A stretch of DNA of 64,000 nt from Plantago ovata. Its lineage: Eukaryota > Streptophyta > Magnoliopsida > Lamiales > Plantaginaceae. Below, piece by piece: positions 11,074 through 23,164 of this stretch. The stretch lies in the NCBI GenBank assembly GCA_028274465.1, contig CM051455.1, forward strand, positions 102,918,942-102,982,941, read 5' to 3'. The translations under genes and the position numbers were made by a program. Below the pieces are notes generated by a model. That model was not told the DNA's origin and did no database searches. It was given only the letters and a program-made list of their open reading frames with translations. Within the stretch, counting starts at the first letter, position 1; every line of letters begins with the position of its first letter.

Positions 11074-12516
11074 TGATGATGTCGTTTTTTCATCAATTAA
11101 ATTTGTTTGTAGCCAAAGAACACTTATTCACTACACAAAAAATTTAGTGCAGCGGTAAGATGTTCCGCAGTGTCGTTCTCTCGGGACCTAACGTGGCTTT
11201 GTTTGGTGCGTAACAATTGTAATCAACCAACAAGCAAGTTTGTGTGATTAAACCAAGCATTCATGCAAATCAGAAACTATCAAGAGGAAGATAAAATCAA
11301 ATAGAGAAAGATGTTGGTGGTAGTTTACTGGACATGACAAACCATGGGTTACAACTTTCTTTCATGCTATGAACATTTAAACATACAATAGAGAAGTATT
11401 AATTGACCACAAAGTTGTCACATGCTTTGCATTTGAAAATACGGAATTGGCTACTCCCAATTGTATGGATGATCTAGAAGTATTAAGCGACCATAAGGGC
11501 TGTCACTACCTTGTATTCGAAGATTTGTAATTGGCTACTTTAGATCTTACGCAATGGTTCAAAGCAAAACAAGCATAATCATAACCCTAGCTATCATGTC
11601 CACATTCTACCACCAACAATCGTGAATTAGCTACTCATAACGGATCTTGAAACAAACAACATCATATATGAATAACAATAACAAACATTCATAATCAGAA
11701 TCAAAATAAGGAGAATTGATACAAGTTACCACCGATTGTCACGAGACGGTGGAATGCCCAAATCTCAAGGATCAAGATACAATGAAGATGAAATTGGATG
11801 TAATCATGTCTTTCTTGATGATAATCAAGCCTCTAGATAATGGGTCTGAGCTATGGAGCTCAAAGAGCTCTCCCAAGCAATTACAAAGTGAAAGGAATGA
11901 GAAAAAATAACTGAAAATCGAGTTTTAATGCCAAAATCGCGATCTGGATCTGAGTCCAAGCGAAGGGCTTGACAGGGGCCAAGCGCTTCGCCTGGAATTC
12001 CAGTGAATCTGCCCAGAATTTCTACCTGACTTTAACTCGCTCTACAGGGCTCATACGATGTCGGATTGGAGCGTGTAATATACCGTTGGATATCTCTTTG
12101 AGTTAGCTACGCGTGGAAGTTGGTTTGAGGTCAATACAATGCTGTATGAAAGCGTCATGGCCATAATGGCTAGGCTGTGTCAATCATAAACACTTGAACG
12201 ACTCCAAAACTTCCACCCGAACTTTTGAATTTGCTTCCAAGGTAAGGCTAAGTTCTCAAAAATGTTATTATTGGCTTAACTCGAACTAAGGACACTCACG
12301 AAAATGTCCACGGAGATCAATGAACTTCAACGGGGTCATTTTCATCCAAAATGCTTCGTTTTTAGCTCCAAAAACACCGTTTCGTACCTAAGTGCCTGAA
12401 AATGCAAAAAATACAAAACGTGACACTATTCTACAAAACTAACCAAAAAACAAGGCTAAAAGGTAGCAAAAGAAGATAAAAAAGACAAGATGAACGCGTC
12501 AAAAATACGTTCATCA
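11074..12516 (-). repeat. 3' LTR of C (1443 bp)
   Basis: It aligns end to end with 24291-25773, with a few dozen substitutions and one 38-40 bp length difference in the AAGCG-motif cluster (near 11965-11995 here, 25170-25250 in the other LTR). The borders are TG/CA, with GTAAG duplicated outside. Confidence 0.92.
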
Positions 12517-13235
12517 AACTCCCCAAACCAAACCTTTGCTTGTCCTCAAGCAACAAACTATCCTAAATGCAACACAAAAGAAGTCTCATGCCAAGTAAAG
12601 TGAACTAATCTATTGAATCTACCAAATGCTTATGAACAAAACCATATGAACATGATATGCAAGTAGGTTGAAGAATGCCTCGATTGCGAATGTACACATT
12701 CTCATGTGCACGTTGTTAAGCAAAGGAGTCTCTCATAACATCTTCTACCTGGACCTGGTCAGTGACGACACAATGATTCATATTATCATACTGCAATTGG
12801 CCTGTGCCTATGAAACCGAGGGCTTACTACTGTTCACCAAGCGAGACTTTTCCTCAAGAGAGGGCGAACCAATATTGGCTCTCATCAAACGAAGGAGGGT
12901 TCCCTAGAAAGATAACACTCCCCTATTCTACCCAGACTCTCAACGAATGAGTCTCCTTCAACCACTTCTGGAATAGCAAGATGAGGGTGGTCAAGAACAG
13001 GCCTTGGACAAGGCGACACGAAACGAAAGATAGAATTTACAACTCGATAACTTCACAATAACAAATATTTACATGACACTTCACACTTTACTAGACTGCT
13101 TTTTGGCTTGCAACGATCCTTCTTTTGCTTTTTGGGTCTTATTCTTTATTTCCCTTTTTTTTTTCTTTATTTTCTTTTCTCTTTTTTCTTTTCTCTTTTT
13201 TTTTCTTCTTTTCTTTTTCTCTTTCTCTTTTTTTT
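12517..13235 (-). other. 3' non-coding interior of C with polypyrimidine run
   Basis: It starts at the polypurine tract next to the LTR (minus-strand GCAAAGGTTTGGTTTGGGG). It contains the block conserved in A, B and D (12660-12960) and ends in a polypyrimidine run (13132-13235). That run fuses at a T-stretch to an A-type LTR in the opposite orientation. The hairpin plus G-run modules found in the relatives are missing here, consistent with a deletion at this join. Confidence 0.75.
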
Positions 13236-14560
13236 TTTTGGTTAGTTTTGTAGAATAGTGTCACGTTTTGTGTTTTCTGCATTTTCAGGCACTTAGGTAC
13301 GAAACGGCGTTTTTGGAGCTAAAAACGAGCCTTTTTGATGGAAAAGATGGCCCCGTTGAAGTTCCCCAATCTCCGTGGCTTGTTCGTAAGTGTTTGAGCT
13401 TCAATAATCATCGAGAAGGATGAGTCCAAGGCACTCGAGGGCCGTGCGAGGGCAAAAAGATTGAGTTTGAAGACAAAAATCTGCCTAGGAGCCAAGCTAA
13501 GCGCTTGGAATAGTGAAGCGCTCCGCTTCATTTTCCAGGAGCTTTAGCACAGAAGCCAAGCGAAGCGCTTGGAGTGCCAAAGCGCTTCGCTTGCCAAGCG
13601 CTCCGCTTGGCTTCTCCAAGCGGTCCGCTTGGCAGCGCTTACGTTTTCGGATTTTCCTTCTTAGATCTGATCTTTGGTCACTTTTTTATATCTTTTGAAC
13701 TGTAACTTCGTTTTGGAGAGCTCCTAAGCCCCAAAAACTCACATTACATTGTATTTTAGCTTGGGATTCAAGGTTTTGATTGGAATTCATCCTTTGTAAT
13801 CATCTACGGAGAGGTTTTCTTTGATTTCCACCGATTAGTGACAGCTTTGGTGGTAACTTGTATCACTCTGTTGTCTTGTAGTTTGATATGATGTATTCTG
13901 ATTATTATTCATATGAATTGATGTCTATGTTGATGAATATGAGTAGCTAAATCTTTTGTGTTGGTGGTAGAATTTAGAATATGCATGCTATGGGTTATGT
14001 TTATGCTTACATGAGATTGTGATTCAATCTTGCTGCAAATTCCTTCATATGATTCTTAGTTGCCTATAAAATATATTCGAATTGAGTATAGTGACAAACT
14101 CTTGGTCAATGAAAGTTATAGGATTGTATGTTAGAGATTTGCAGCATGCTAGATAAATGGTGTTGGTGACAAGCACCTCTAAAGTATTGATAGTGGTCTT
14201 TTATGATGTGTGTCTTAAAGTTACCTAGACGAGTTGCTTAGCAGACTTGATCGAAGGTTTTACGCACTGAACTTGTGAGCATATTCGTAACCCATGCATG
14301 TGTATTTGATTTCTACCACCGACCGTTTTCCAAACTTGATTACAACAATCTGATCTCTCGTTGCTTTGTTCAAAGGAAACGATTCCATAAACATTTGAAC
14401 TCGTTGACTGAAATTACTAGCAAAAACCTCAAGCAAAGCCACGTTAGGTCCCGAGAGAACGACACTCGGGGACAACTTGCCATTGCACTCTAGTTTGTGT
14501 AGTGATAAGTGTTCCTAGGCTTTTAAACAAATTTAATTGGTGAAAACGACATCATCAATT
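13236..14560 (+). repeat. A-type LTR in reverse orientation inside element C, plus 3-bp spacer
   Basis: From TTGGTTAGTTTTGTAG through ACGACATCATCA this matches the A-element LTR (47349-48725) rather than the C LTR. It lacks about the first 65 bases of that LTR. It runs on the plus strand, opposite to C. It carries the AAGCG palindrome cluster (13497-13640). At its right end come ATT and a full tRNA-Asp primer-binding site, as at a genuine 5' LTR. Confidence 0.88.
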
Positions 14561-14621
14561 TGGCGCCGTTGCCGGGGATCGAACCCGGGTCACCCGCGTG
14601 ACAGGCGGGAATACTTACCAC
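14561..14621 (-). pseudogene. Partial DNA copy of tRNA-Asp(GUC), 3' 61 nt including CCA
   Basis: Read on the minus strand this is the 3' part of plant tRNA-Asp: D-arm remainder, anticodon stem-loop (anticodon GTC, complement at 14600-14602), variable region, T-arm with GGGTTCGATCCCC, acceptor end ...CGGCG and CCA. The first 18 nt (14561-14578) are the ordinary primer-binding site and the other 43 extend beyond it. About 12 nt of the tRNA 5' end are missing. The encoded CCA and the LTR on either side show it was reverse-transcribed from a primer tRNA and is not a tRNA gene. Confidence 0.93.
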
Positions 14622-14966
14622 GGCGCCAAATTGATGATGTTGTTTTTCACCAATTAAATTTGTTTAAAAGCCTAAGAACACTTATCACTACACAAACTAG
14701 AGGGCAATGGCAAGTTGTCCCCGAGTGTCGTTCGCTCGGGACCTAACGTGGCTTTGCTTGAGGTTTTTGCTAGTAATTTCAGTCAACGAGTTCAAATGTT
14801 TATGGAATCGTTTCCTTTGAACAAAGCAACGAGAAATCAGATTGTTGTAATCAAGTTTGGAAAACGGTTGGTGGTAGAAATCAAATACACATGCATGGGT
14901 TACGAATATGCTCACAAGTTCAGTGCGTAAAACCTTCGATCAAGTCTGCTAAGCAACTCATCTAGG
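14621..14966 (-). repeat. Inverted arm: second A-type LTR end, facing 13236-14560
   Basis: From CGGCGCCAAATTGATGATG onward this is the near-perfect reverse complement of 14225-14568. It continues after the B1 insertion at 23128-23164, where it stops in TATCAA and joins gag. The two arms make a long palindrome with a 52-nt loop of tRNA sequence. Confidence 0.92.
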
Positions 14967-16205
14967 TGATGAACGCGGGTTTGTCGGTTCCGGTTCAGTC
15001 AAATAATATTTGTATTTAGCCAAAGACAATCCACAACTACAACGAAAACAGTAGTGTAGTAGTAGAATTACTCGAGTGTCGTTCTCTCAGGACTATAACT
15101 AGCTTTATCTATTTAACAAGAGAATATAAAACAACAAATAAAAAAAAAACAATAGGGGTTTTCAAGCAGATAATGGAGATTGGTGATAGTATGGTCCTTC
15201 TTAACATAATGGGTCGATAATCATGCATAAATTCGTCGGTCTTGCATAGACATCTTTGAATCAATCTTGTGTCCTTGTTGCAAGTATTAAGCACTACGAA
15301 GATAATATGGGTCTGACTCATCAACAACTAACGTCCTAATGTGTTCCGTAATCATTCAACACTACGAAGATAATTGGTCTGATTGGTTGACAAGTGTCCA
15401 TGCGTGCATAATAATCAATACAACATACGAGAATTTTGGTGTTCAACTGATCAACGAAATAAAGCAATGACACGGAGTATAATGCGCGATATAGCCATTA
15501 GCATGATTATCTTCCCTCGCTAAGAATTCACATACTACCACCAACGATAGAAGAAAACATATTGAAAGAATATAAAATAAGTAGATAAAAGTTGTAAGAT
15601 ACAAAGTTACCGAAGGTTGTCAATCTCCGGATGATTGCGATCCTACGCGCTCCAATCTGCTATGAAAAAGTATCCCCTAAGCTATGGAACTCCCAGGACA
15701 AGCCCCGGGAAGTTCCTACCTAAAACTATAGAGAGAGGTGAGAAAGTAGGCTTGGAAAGATATGATTTTCGGAGAGAAAACTCGCAACTATATATAGGCC
15801 CGAGATTCCTCTGGGGCGGTTCGCCCGAGTGCTGGGGCGGTTCGCCCCCCAGTGTGAACGCGGAATTCTCGCATTTTCGATGCGGTTTTGGATTTCTTCA
15901 CCTTTTCGGACTCGGTTTCAGACTTCTAATGGCCTTCTAACCTCCAGATTCGACCCCTGGATTCCAAATCCTATCCGGAAACCTTCAGATACTCCAAATA
16001 TGCTTTTGGAACACCAATTCCTTGTAGACTTCAATATAAATGCCCGTAAATCTCCGAATTTCAACCAAAACATGTAAAATAAAATCTAAAGGGAAACGTG
16101 ACACTATTCTAATAAAATGTACTAATAATATAGCTAAATTAACATAGAGGATAGCTAAAATAGGTGAAAAAGACTCGAATGAAAGTGTAAAATACACATT
16201 CATCA
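14967..16205 (-). repeat. 3' LTR of B1 (1239 bp)
   Basis: It matches 21844-23122 except for scattered substitutions and a 40-bp deletion at about 15548. It has TATA-like CTATATATAG at 15787-15798 and two GGGGCGGTTCGCCC motifs at 15813-15850. Confidence 0.93.
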
Positions 16206-19200
16206 AACTCACCAAACCAAACCTTTGCTTGTCCTCAAGCAACTAAGCTAGACTCTAATACAAAAAACATGCAAGACTCAAAATGGAGTTTCATGCCAAA
16301 TAAAAATGAACTAATCTACTGAATCTACCAAATAACATATGAACAAAAACCATATAAATCAAAGCATGAATATAGGTTGAAGAATACCTCGATTGACTTA
16401 TACACATTCACATAAGCACTTATGTTAAGACAAGATAGTCTCTCGTAACATTCTCTACCTGGACCTAGTCAGTGACGACGTAATGATGCATGTTAAGATA
16501 CGAATGGTTGCCCCGTGCCTATGAAACTGAGGACTTACTGCTGTTCCACCATGTTAAGACTTTCCCTCAAAAGAGGTCGAACCAGTACTGGCTCTCATCA
16601 AACGAAGGAGGGTTCCCTATAAAAGATAACTCTCCCCTATTCTACCCATCTCTCAAGTAAAGTCTTAAGATATTCACCACTTCCTGAATGGCAGGACGAG
16701 GGTGGTCTAGAACAGATGACACTTCAGACAAAAGAGATAAAAAATAGAAAAACACAATTACGAACAATACGAAAAATGGAAAAGACTCAATACTTTGCTA
16801 AACTGCTATTCGGCTTTTCTTTTTTGGACCCTTCTTTGCTTTTTTTGGGGTCTTCTCTTTTTTTTTTCTCTTTTTTTCTTTCCAGGTCCTTTTTTTTTCT
16901 TTTTCTCTTTTCTTTTTTCCTGGAATTTTCTTTCTTTTTTTTCGATTTTTTTTCCTAGCCAGCAGGAGCATAACAAAGAGAGAAACAAAAAGACTCACAC
17001 GACTTCCCCAAACCTATTCAAAAGAATAGGTTGGAGTACAAAATTACGGAAACGGGAAAATAAACTCACGATACGAGAATGAAAAAAACAGAAACAAGTC
17101 TATGATGGTGTAACCCTCTCCCCAAACCTATTCGGAAGAATAGGTTATAAACAAAGGATCACACATCCTCACACTACCTCCTTCCTAGGCATTTAGCAAT
17201 CTCAAAGCATGGTGAAGACTTGTTGCCTCTTAGGTACATAATTACTCGGGAAAACAACTATAAGACCCTAACATGCATCATCCTATTATAAAGGTCTTCG
17301 TGAACCGCAGTAGAGAAAACACCACTAAGTGATGTCGAGACTACCTAGCTCAACTAAGTGCAATACATAAATGAGACAAGCCAAGCGAGAAAAACCTCAA
17401 ACAAATTCATAGAGATGAAGCATACGTTTAATGGCATAGCTAGCTGATCTACCCAATAAAAAAGTTCAAAAAATTCGGCAATAAACTCCATATAAAACAT
17501 GCAAAAACTATCCTAGGATGAATGTAGTGAATGCAACCTAAAAAACTAAGAAAGCAGTAAACGTGCAAATGCAAATGCAAACTGATAAATCATGCGAGGT
17601 ACTATACTCAGCCTACCAATGTCAAGCTCCAAACTAATAATACTAGATTACTTAAATCCAATCCCCCCTCATGAAATTAACGCTAGTCCCTAGCAATAAG
17701 AAAATGAGGAAATAAGATGTGATACTAGATGTTACCCCATGGTTTGGCCTCGGTCGGCTGAGTATGCTGCTTGTGATTTATTAGGCCTCCTCTGTGAGCT
17801 TCATAGGTGATCATCAGGTCTTCTAGTAGGTGTAGTACTTCGATTTATATGACGAACAGGAGCAATTCCCCTATCAGAGTCATCATTGCTCGTATGGCCT
17901 TCATTGTCACTACTATCACGCACATCCTTGCTAGTGGAGTTGTAGTGGTAGGTAGAATTCTCAAGAGTGGCCGCCGCTGTTATGGAATCCCCCATCCTGA
18001 AGCCCTCTAATAGGATGTGAACTGTTGAAGGGGAAAGGGCAGTGGTATCAGGACCTCCCCCTCCAACGATTTACACCACGTGAAGGTTACAGTAAGCTGC
18101 TCGGAAACTCAGAAGTCTTCTACCTTTTTCTCCAATTTCGACCACATTCTGCACTGTTGCTCCATCCGATGTCAATATGATGTTCACTTCAGAGGTTGGC
18201 AAAGGGCGCCCCAACGAGGGACTGGGTACCCATGTCATTACATTTTGGAACCAAGCTAGCGCTTCGGAACCTTCTAGCAACCGCGAACTCAAGGTCAAAC
18301 CCGTCGCTGCTAGAATGTCCCGGTGCCTTCCTGTTCACTCGAACTCTGTAGTCCTTGTGATGGAGTGCTGACATAATAGTGGTTTCTGACCCTCCGGTGG
18401 TGCATGAATAGGCATAGGAGTCCTTACTCCATGTGTACTCTAGCTCCTCCTCTTGGTTAATCCACGACGTTGTTGCCAAACCCCTTGGCTCGAACGCACA
18501 TCTAGCGAGATCACCTTCCTTGACATGGTTCTTCACAGAAATCATTCGGGAATGCTCCCTTCCCTTAGTATGGTACCCACAAACAGCGATTAGCACCTCG
18601 TATGACTTAAAACAGACTCAAAGATATACTAGTGTAAAAACGAGACACAGAAGTGATAAAATCAACAATCGAACTCCCCAAACCATAATGTCTAGCCTAG
18701 CTTCTTCATCATGCAACATATCAACGTAACTACTACATGCAATACATCACATCATGCTCCTACTAGACAACCAATAACCTTGATAACAAGGTTTCAATTC
18801 ATACCATAGCAGCACAAAAAATTCAACAACATAAATCCTCATGCTCAACTAATAAGCACTCTGTCATCAAATCCACCAACATTACACCAATAAACATATC
18901 CATATGCTATAAATCAAAGATAAAGACATAATGCATAACAAGATATATCATCTAATAGAAAAATACCCAAATCAACCATTCAAGCAAAATTGAACATGCA
19001 ATTGATAATAAATAACATGTCTAATCACATAAACAACATACCCATGCATCAAACAAGCATAATTGAAGCTCAAATTAGAAAATCCCCAAATTCGAAAATT
19101 AGGGTTCTTAAAGATGATACCTCAGATCTGCAAATCTAATGAATTAGGATGAAATATGATCGGTTAGGGTGATAGATCATGTAATAGGCTTCGAATTAAG

Positions 19201-19640
19201 CTAAAGAACACTCAATTTGGTCAAGAAACAAAGAAGTTATGAAGATTTAGAAGCAAAATCGCACTTTTCGGGTTTTTTGGGAGTATGGATGAAGAAGAAT
19301 GAAGAAAATAATGATTTGGGGTTGAAATCTGCGTTTTTTAAGATCTGGAACTGTGGGGCGGTTCGCCCCACCACGGGGCGGTTCGCCCCGTGCTCCCTAA
19401 TGCGGGGAGATGGGTCCCGATGTCAGAAAATGCGGTTTAAATCCCGAAACTAATTTTTTTTTCAAAAAACCACTCGAAAAATTTCACTCAAACAAAAGCA
19501 TATACGACACACACATGAACAAATTCGCATATGAGAAGCAAATAGTTGAAGAATGAAATGCATGTAGAAAAGCAATAAAGAAAGCGATAAAAAATTCCGG
19601 GTTGCCTCCCGGATAGCGTCATTGTTTTAAGTCTTTAACT
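16206..19640 (-). other. 3' non-coding interior of B1
   Basis: In element sense, going from gag-protease toward the 3' LTR, there is a GGGGCGGTTCGCCCC pair (19354-19391) and AT-rich sequence. Next come a segment shared with B2 (17740-18700), two hairpin plus G-run modules (17124-17146, 17011-17032), a polypurine run (16960-16812 on the minus strand), a conserved block (16700-16380) and the polypurine tract. Open frames at 18596-18189 and 17995-17801 align without gaps to B2 but evolve neutrally, so I annotate no gene. Confidence 0.75.
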
Positions 19641-19656
19641 CGACTCCTGTCTGCGC

Positions 19657-21681
19657 CTATCTCCTCTTTTTGCGGGTACTAGGCTTCCCCTTCATTGATC
19701 TCCTTTCCACGCCACGAACCTGTGAATAAGAAAGAATATTGGCTGCAAGACCACAATAGTGAGTAGTAATATCAGGCGGTTCAGGTGGATCAGGTATGGC
19801 TTGTAATACGTGTTGCTTGCCATTTACTTCGATGGTGCAAGTTCTTTGGTAGATATCCATCACCGAGCGTAGCTTGGTCAAGAATGTTTGCCCTAAGAGT
19901 ATGACATCCCCCGTTCCAGGTGCAGACGCCGGCATAACTACGAAATTGGTGTATATAGATGCTTCACCAATCTTGACCAACACATTTTTCACAACTCCTT
20001 TGGGTCTGATAAAAATGATCTATCCGCCAGTCGCACAATAGCGCTTTCCTCAGATAGTTTTCCAAGGTTACTCTTTTCAAACACATTCAAAGGAATTATG
20101 TTTGAGTAGGATCCCGTGTCTAGTGTGGCACGGACATCTTCAAGCTCACCAATCCCTACCTTAACATCGAAACTTTTAGGGAGTGGTTCGGGATCCTCTT
20201 GCTCCTCATCACTTGCGTCAGAACCAAGGTCCTCCTCTTCTTCCTCAGCCTGTAGTAGTTCTTCTTTCATGCAACACTCGCACCTAACAACCTTCTCAGT
20301 GTTGCCTTGTTCCCTACTTGCTCTTCGGTCGATCAACTCTTGCATCTTTTGATGGGAAAGCCTAGTGCTCTCTTCCAACTTATCAAGCCTTGCCCTAGTC
20401 TTCTTAGAATCTTCCTCATAACGTTTGAGAAAACTTTGTGTGTGATCAACCATCTTTTGTAAGTTCTCCATCAGTAGAGCCGTCTTCGACTTCGGTGGCT
20501 CTTTCGGAGCGGGGTTTTCACAGTGATCATTACCATAGTTTAGCCGACTACGGTCTTGGTTAGGTCCATAAGTTTGGTTAGCCGGTGCATATCCTTGATT
20601 GTTACGGTATCCTCTTCTCCAAAATCCACCTCGAGGATTCCTACCGTCTTGTCCGTAGCTAACTTCTTGAGTGCCGAATTCCGTAGCAAAGGCTTCTTCT
20701 TCTCCTCCTCGAGCCCAGTTGCCATCATCGTATGCCAACTCCGATCTACACATATGAGCCCCATGCCCATATTTCTTGCATATTCGGCGTACTTCGTTCG
20801 AAACAGTTGTTCCGGTGGCGCTCTTTAGGACTCAATTCGTTGGTAAAGCACTCGAATTGATCCCCATTCCCCCTGTATATAGGGGCTTCTTGAGTCGGTG
20901 GAGCCTCAGGTCCACGTCTCCTAACCATTGCTCTTGGGTCCTTGAACTGCGAACCCTTGGCAAGCCTTTCGAAAATAGCCCAGACGGCTTCCGCGGTTTC
21001 TTCCCAAATATTGCTTCGGCATTGGAAATACACCACTTGTTGGTTCTCGAAGGTTAGTCCATTGTAGAAGTGTTGGACTAGGTCGGAGAGTTCAAAACCA
21101 TGGTGAGGGCACTTGTTCGTGAGATCTTGGAACCTCTCGAACGCGGTGTAGATGGTCTCATCATAGTCTTGCTTGAATCCAGTGATTTGCGCCTTGAGCG
21201 CGGTAGTCAGAGTGTGTGGGAAGTATTTCTCCATGAAAGCTGAAAAAACCTTTTCCCAAGTGTCCAGCGAGCCGGCTGGTAGAGAACTCAGCCATGACTT
21301 GGCTTTGTCGCCAAGTCCCATAGCAAAAACCTTCATCCTCAACTCATTCGTTGTTATGTCAGCTCCGGGTCGTGGGAGTTGGTTGACGAAATCATCGATA
21401 TCGTTCAAGTACCCCATCACATCTTCCCTTGATAAGCCATAGAACCTCGGAAGTTGTTGGAATGCGTGGTTCTTGATTTCCAGATCTCGGGTTGCGGGCG
21501 AAAGAACAATCGTCGGTCCCCTCATACGATCCTTGGTGGGTTGTACGCATGCCTTCAGTGGTCTAGCTTCTGCCATTCCGTCGATTTCCTTGAAAAGGAG
21601 TCGCCTTCTTTGGTGGTAGACTCTATCGATCTCAGCAATTGAATCAGCAAGCGGTATTCCTGCAGAACGTGTATGCGCCAT
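19657..21681 (-). pseudogene. B1 gag and aspartic protease, frameshifted
   Basis: The gag ATG is at 21681. The gag core (FQQLPRFYGLSREDVMGYLNDI, CPHHGFELSDLVQHFYNGL) is the retrotransposon gag family that forms the virus-like particle. A shift near 20825 moves the frame. The CCHC knuckle near 20780-20740 reads R-x2-C-x4-H-x4-C, its first Cys changed to Arg (CGC). An acidic linker follows, then the protease active site LDTGSYSN (near 20120) and its C-terminal part with LLGQTFL, split by another shift near 19990. The protein ends at 19657 with no RT after it. Gag similarity is to Athila-type elements. Confidence 0.85.
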
Positions 21682-21822
21682 ACACAATCTGTGACAGACT
21701 AGGTAAAGTAATTAGAAACAAATAGGAAAGTAGAGAGAGATTAAAAAGGAAAACTAAAACTAAAAGAATTAGGAATCTAAAGCTGTAAATAAAAACAAAT
21801 TAAATAGAAAAAAGGAGTATAG

Positions 21823-21840
21823 TCCCCGGCAACGGCGCCA
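21823..21840 (-). other. Primer-binding site of B1 (tRNA-Asp)
   Basis: On the minus strand TGGCGCCGTTGCCGGGGA lies three bases inside the 5' LTR. It is complementary over 18 nt to the 3' end of plant tRNA-Asp including CCA. Confidence 0.93.
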
Positions 21841-21843
21841 ATT

Positions 21844-23122
21844 TGATGAACGCGGGTTTGTCGGTTCCGGTTCAGTCAAATAATATTTGTATTTAGCCAA
21901 AGGCAATCCACAACTACAACGAAAACAGTAGTGTAGTAGTAGAATGACTCGAGTGTCGTTCTCTCAGGACTATAACTAGCTTTATCTATTTAACAAGAGA
22001 ATATAAAACAGCAAATAAAAAAAAAACAATAGGGGTTTTCAAGAAGATAATGGAGATTGGTGATAGTATGGTCCTTCTTAACATAATGGGTCGATAATCA
22101 TGCATAAATTCGTCGGTCTTGCATAGAGATCTTTGAATCAATCTTGTGTCCTTATTGCAAGTATTAAGCACTACGAAGATAATATGGGTCTGACTCATCA
22201 ACAACTAACGTCCTAATGTGTTCCGTAATCATTCAACACTACGAAGATAATTGGTCTGATTGGTTGACAAGTGTCCATGCGTGCATAATAATCAATACAA
22301 CATACGAGAATTTTGGTGTTCAACTGATCAACGAAATAAAGCAATGACACGGAGTATAATGCGCGATATAGCCATTAGCATGATTATCTTCCCTCGCTAA
22401 GAATTCACATACTACCACCAACGATAAATTTAGCTACTCATAGGCATGCAATCAATAGCAATCATAGAAGAAAACGTATTGAAAGAATATAAAATAAGTA
22501 GATAAAAGTTGTAAGATACAAAGTTACCGAAGGTTGTCAATCTCCGGATGATTGCGATCCTACGCGCTCCAATCTGCTATGAAAAAGTATCCCCTAAGCT
22601 ATGGAACTCCCAGGACAGGCCCCGGGAAGTTCCTACCTAAAACTATAGAGAGAGGTGAGAAAGTAGGCTTGGAAAGATATGATTTTCGGAGAGAAAACTC
22701 GCAACTATATATAGGCCCGAGATTCCTCTGGGGCGGTTCGCCCGAGTGCTGGGGCGGTTCGCCCCCCACTGTGAACGCGGAATTCTCGCGTTTTCGACGC
22801 GGTTTTGGATTTCTTCACCTTTTCGGACTCGGTTTCAGACTTCTAATGGCCTTCTAACCTCCAGATTCGACCCCTAGACTCCAAATCCTATCTGGAAACC
22901 TTCAGATACTCCAAATATGCTTCTGGAACACCAATTCCTTGTAGACTTCAATATAAATGCCCGTAAATCTCCGAATTTCAACCAAAACATGTAAAATAAA
23001 ATCTAAAGGGAAACGTGACACTATTCTAATAAAATGTACTAATAATATAGCTAAATTAACATAGAGGATAGCGAAAATAGGTGAAAAAGACTCGAATGAA
23101 AGTGTAAAATACACATTCATCA
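21844..23122 (-). repeat. 5' LTR of B1 (1279 bp)
   Basis: On the minus strand it starts TGATGAATGTG at 23122 and ends CGCGTTCATCA at 21844. TATA-like CTATATATAG is at 22704-22715. Two GGGGCGGTTCGCCC motifs (22730-22767) lie about 15-50 nt upstream of it in element sense. Confidence 0.93.
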
Positions 23123-23127
23123 CTAGG

Positions 23128-23164
23128 TAACATTAAGACACACATCATAAAAGACCACTATCAA
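23128..23164 (-). repeat. Continuation of the inverted A-type LTR arm beyond B1
   Basis: It matches the reverse complement of the A-type LTR around 14180-14225 and ends in TATCAA. At that point gag coding sequence of C begins abruptly, at a shared short match (gag reads GATCNATCAA at the equivalent place). Confidence 0.8.

Larger units (their letters stand above)
14967..23122 (-). mobile_element. Element B1: gag-protease-only LTR retrotransposon, complete structure
   Basis: B1 has LTRs at 14967-16205 and 21844-23122, a tRNA-Asp primer-binding site, degraded gag and protease, a 3.4 kb non-coding 3' region, and a polypurine tract before the 3' LTR. The target duplication CTAGG is present on both sides (14962-14966 and 23123-23127). 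LTR substitutions are few (I count roughly 17), so it is younger than C. No RT or integrase sequence is seen. Confidence 0.93.

Noticed and set aside
14561..14621. A tRNA-Asp gene.
   Set aside because: It lacks about 12 nt of the 5' end, encodes CCA, and starts exactly at a primer-binding site between two LTR ends. It is a reverse-transcribed primer copy.
17801..17995. A second collinear open frame in B1 and B2 (9780-9989) ending in TRRxDDHL.
   Set aside because: Differences are again spread evenly over codon positions and no domain is recognisable.
18189..18596. Possible extra gene downstream of protease in B1, with a 112-codon ungapped match in B2 (10168-10503), 71% identical, stop at the same codon.
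   Set aside because: I compared the codons by eye: about 51 differences fall 20, 16 and 15 at first, second and third codon positions, with no third-position excess. That is neutral divergence, so I do not call a gene.
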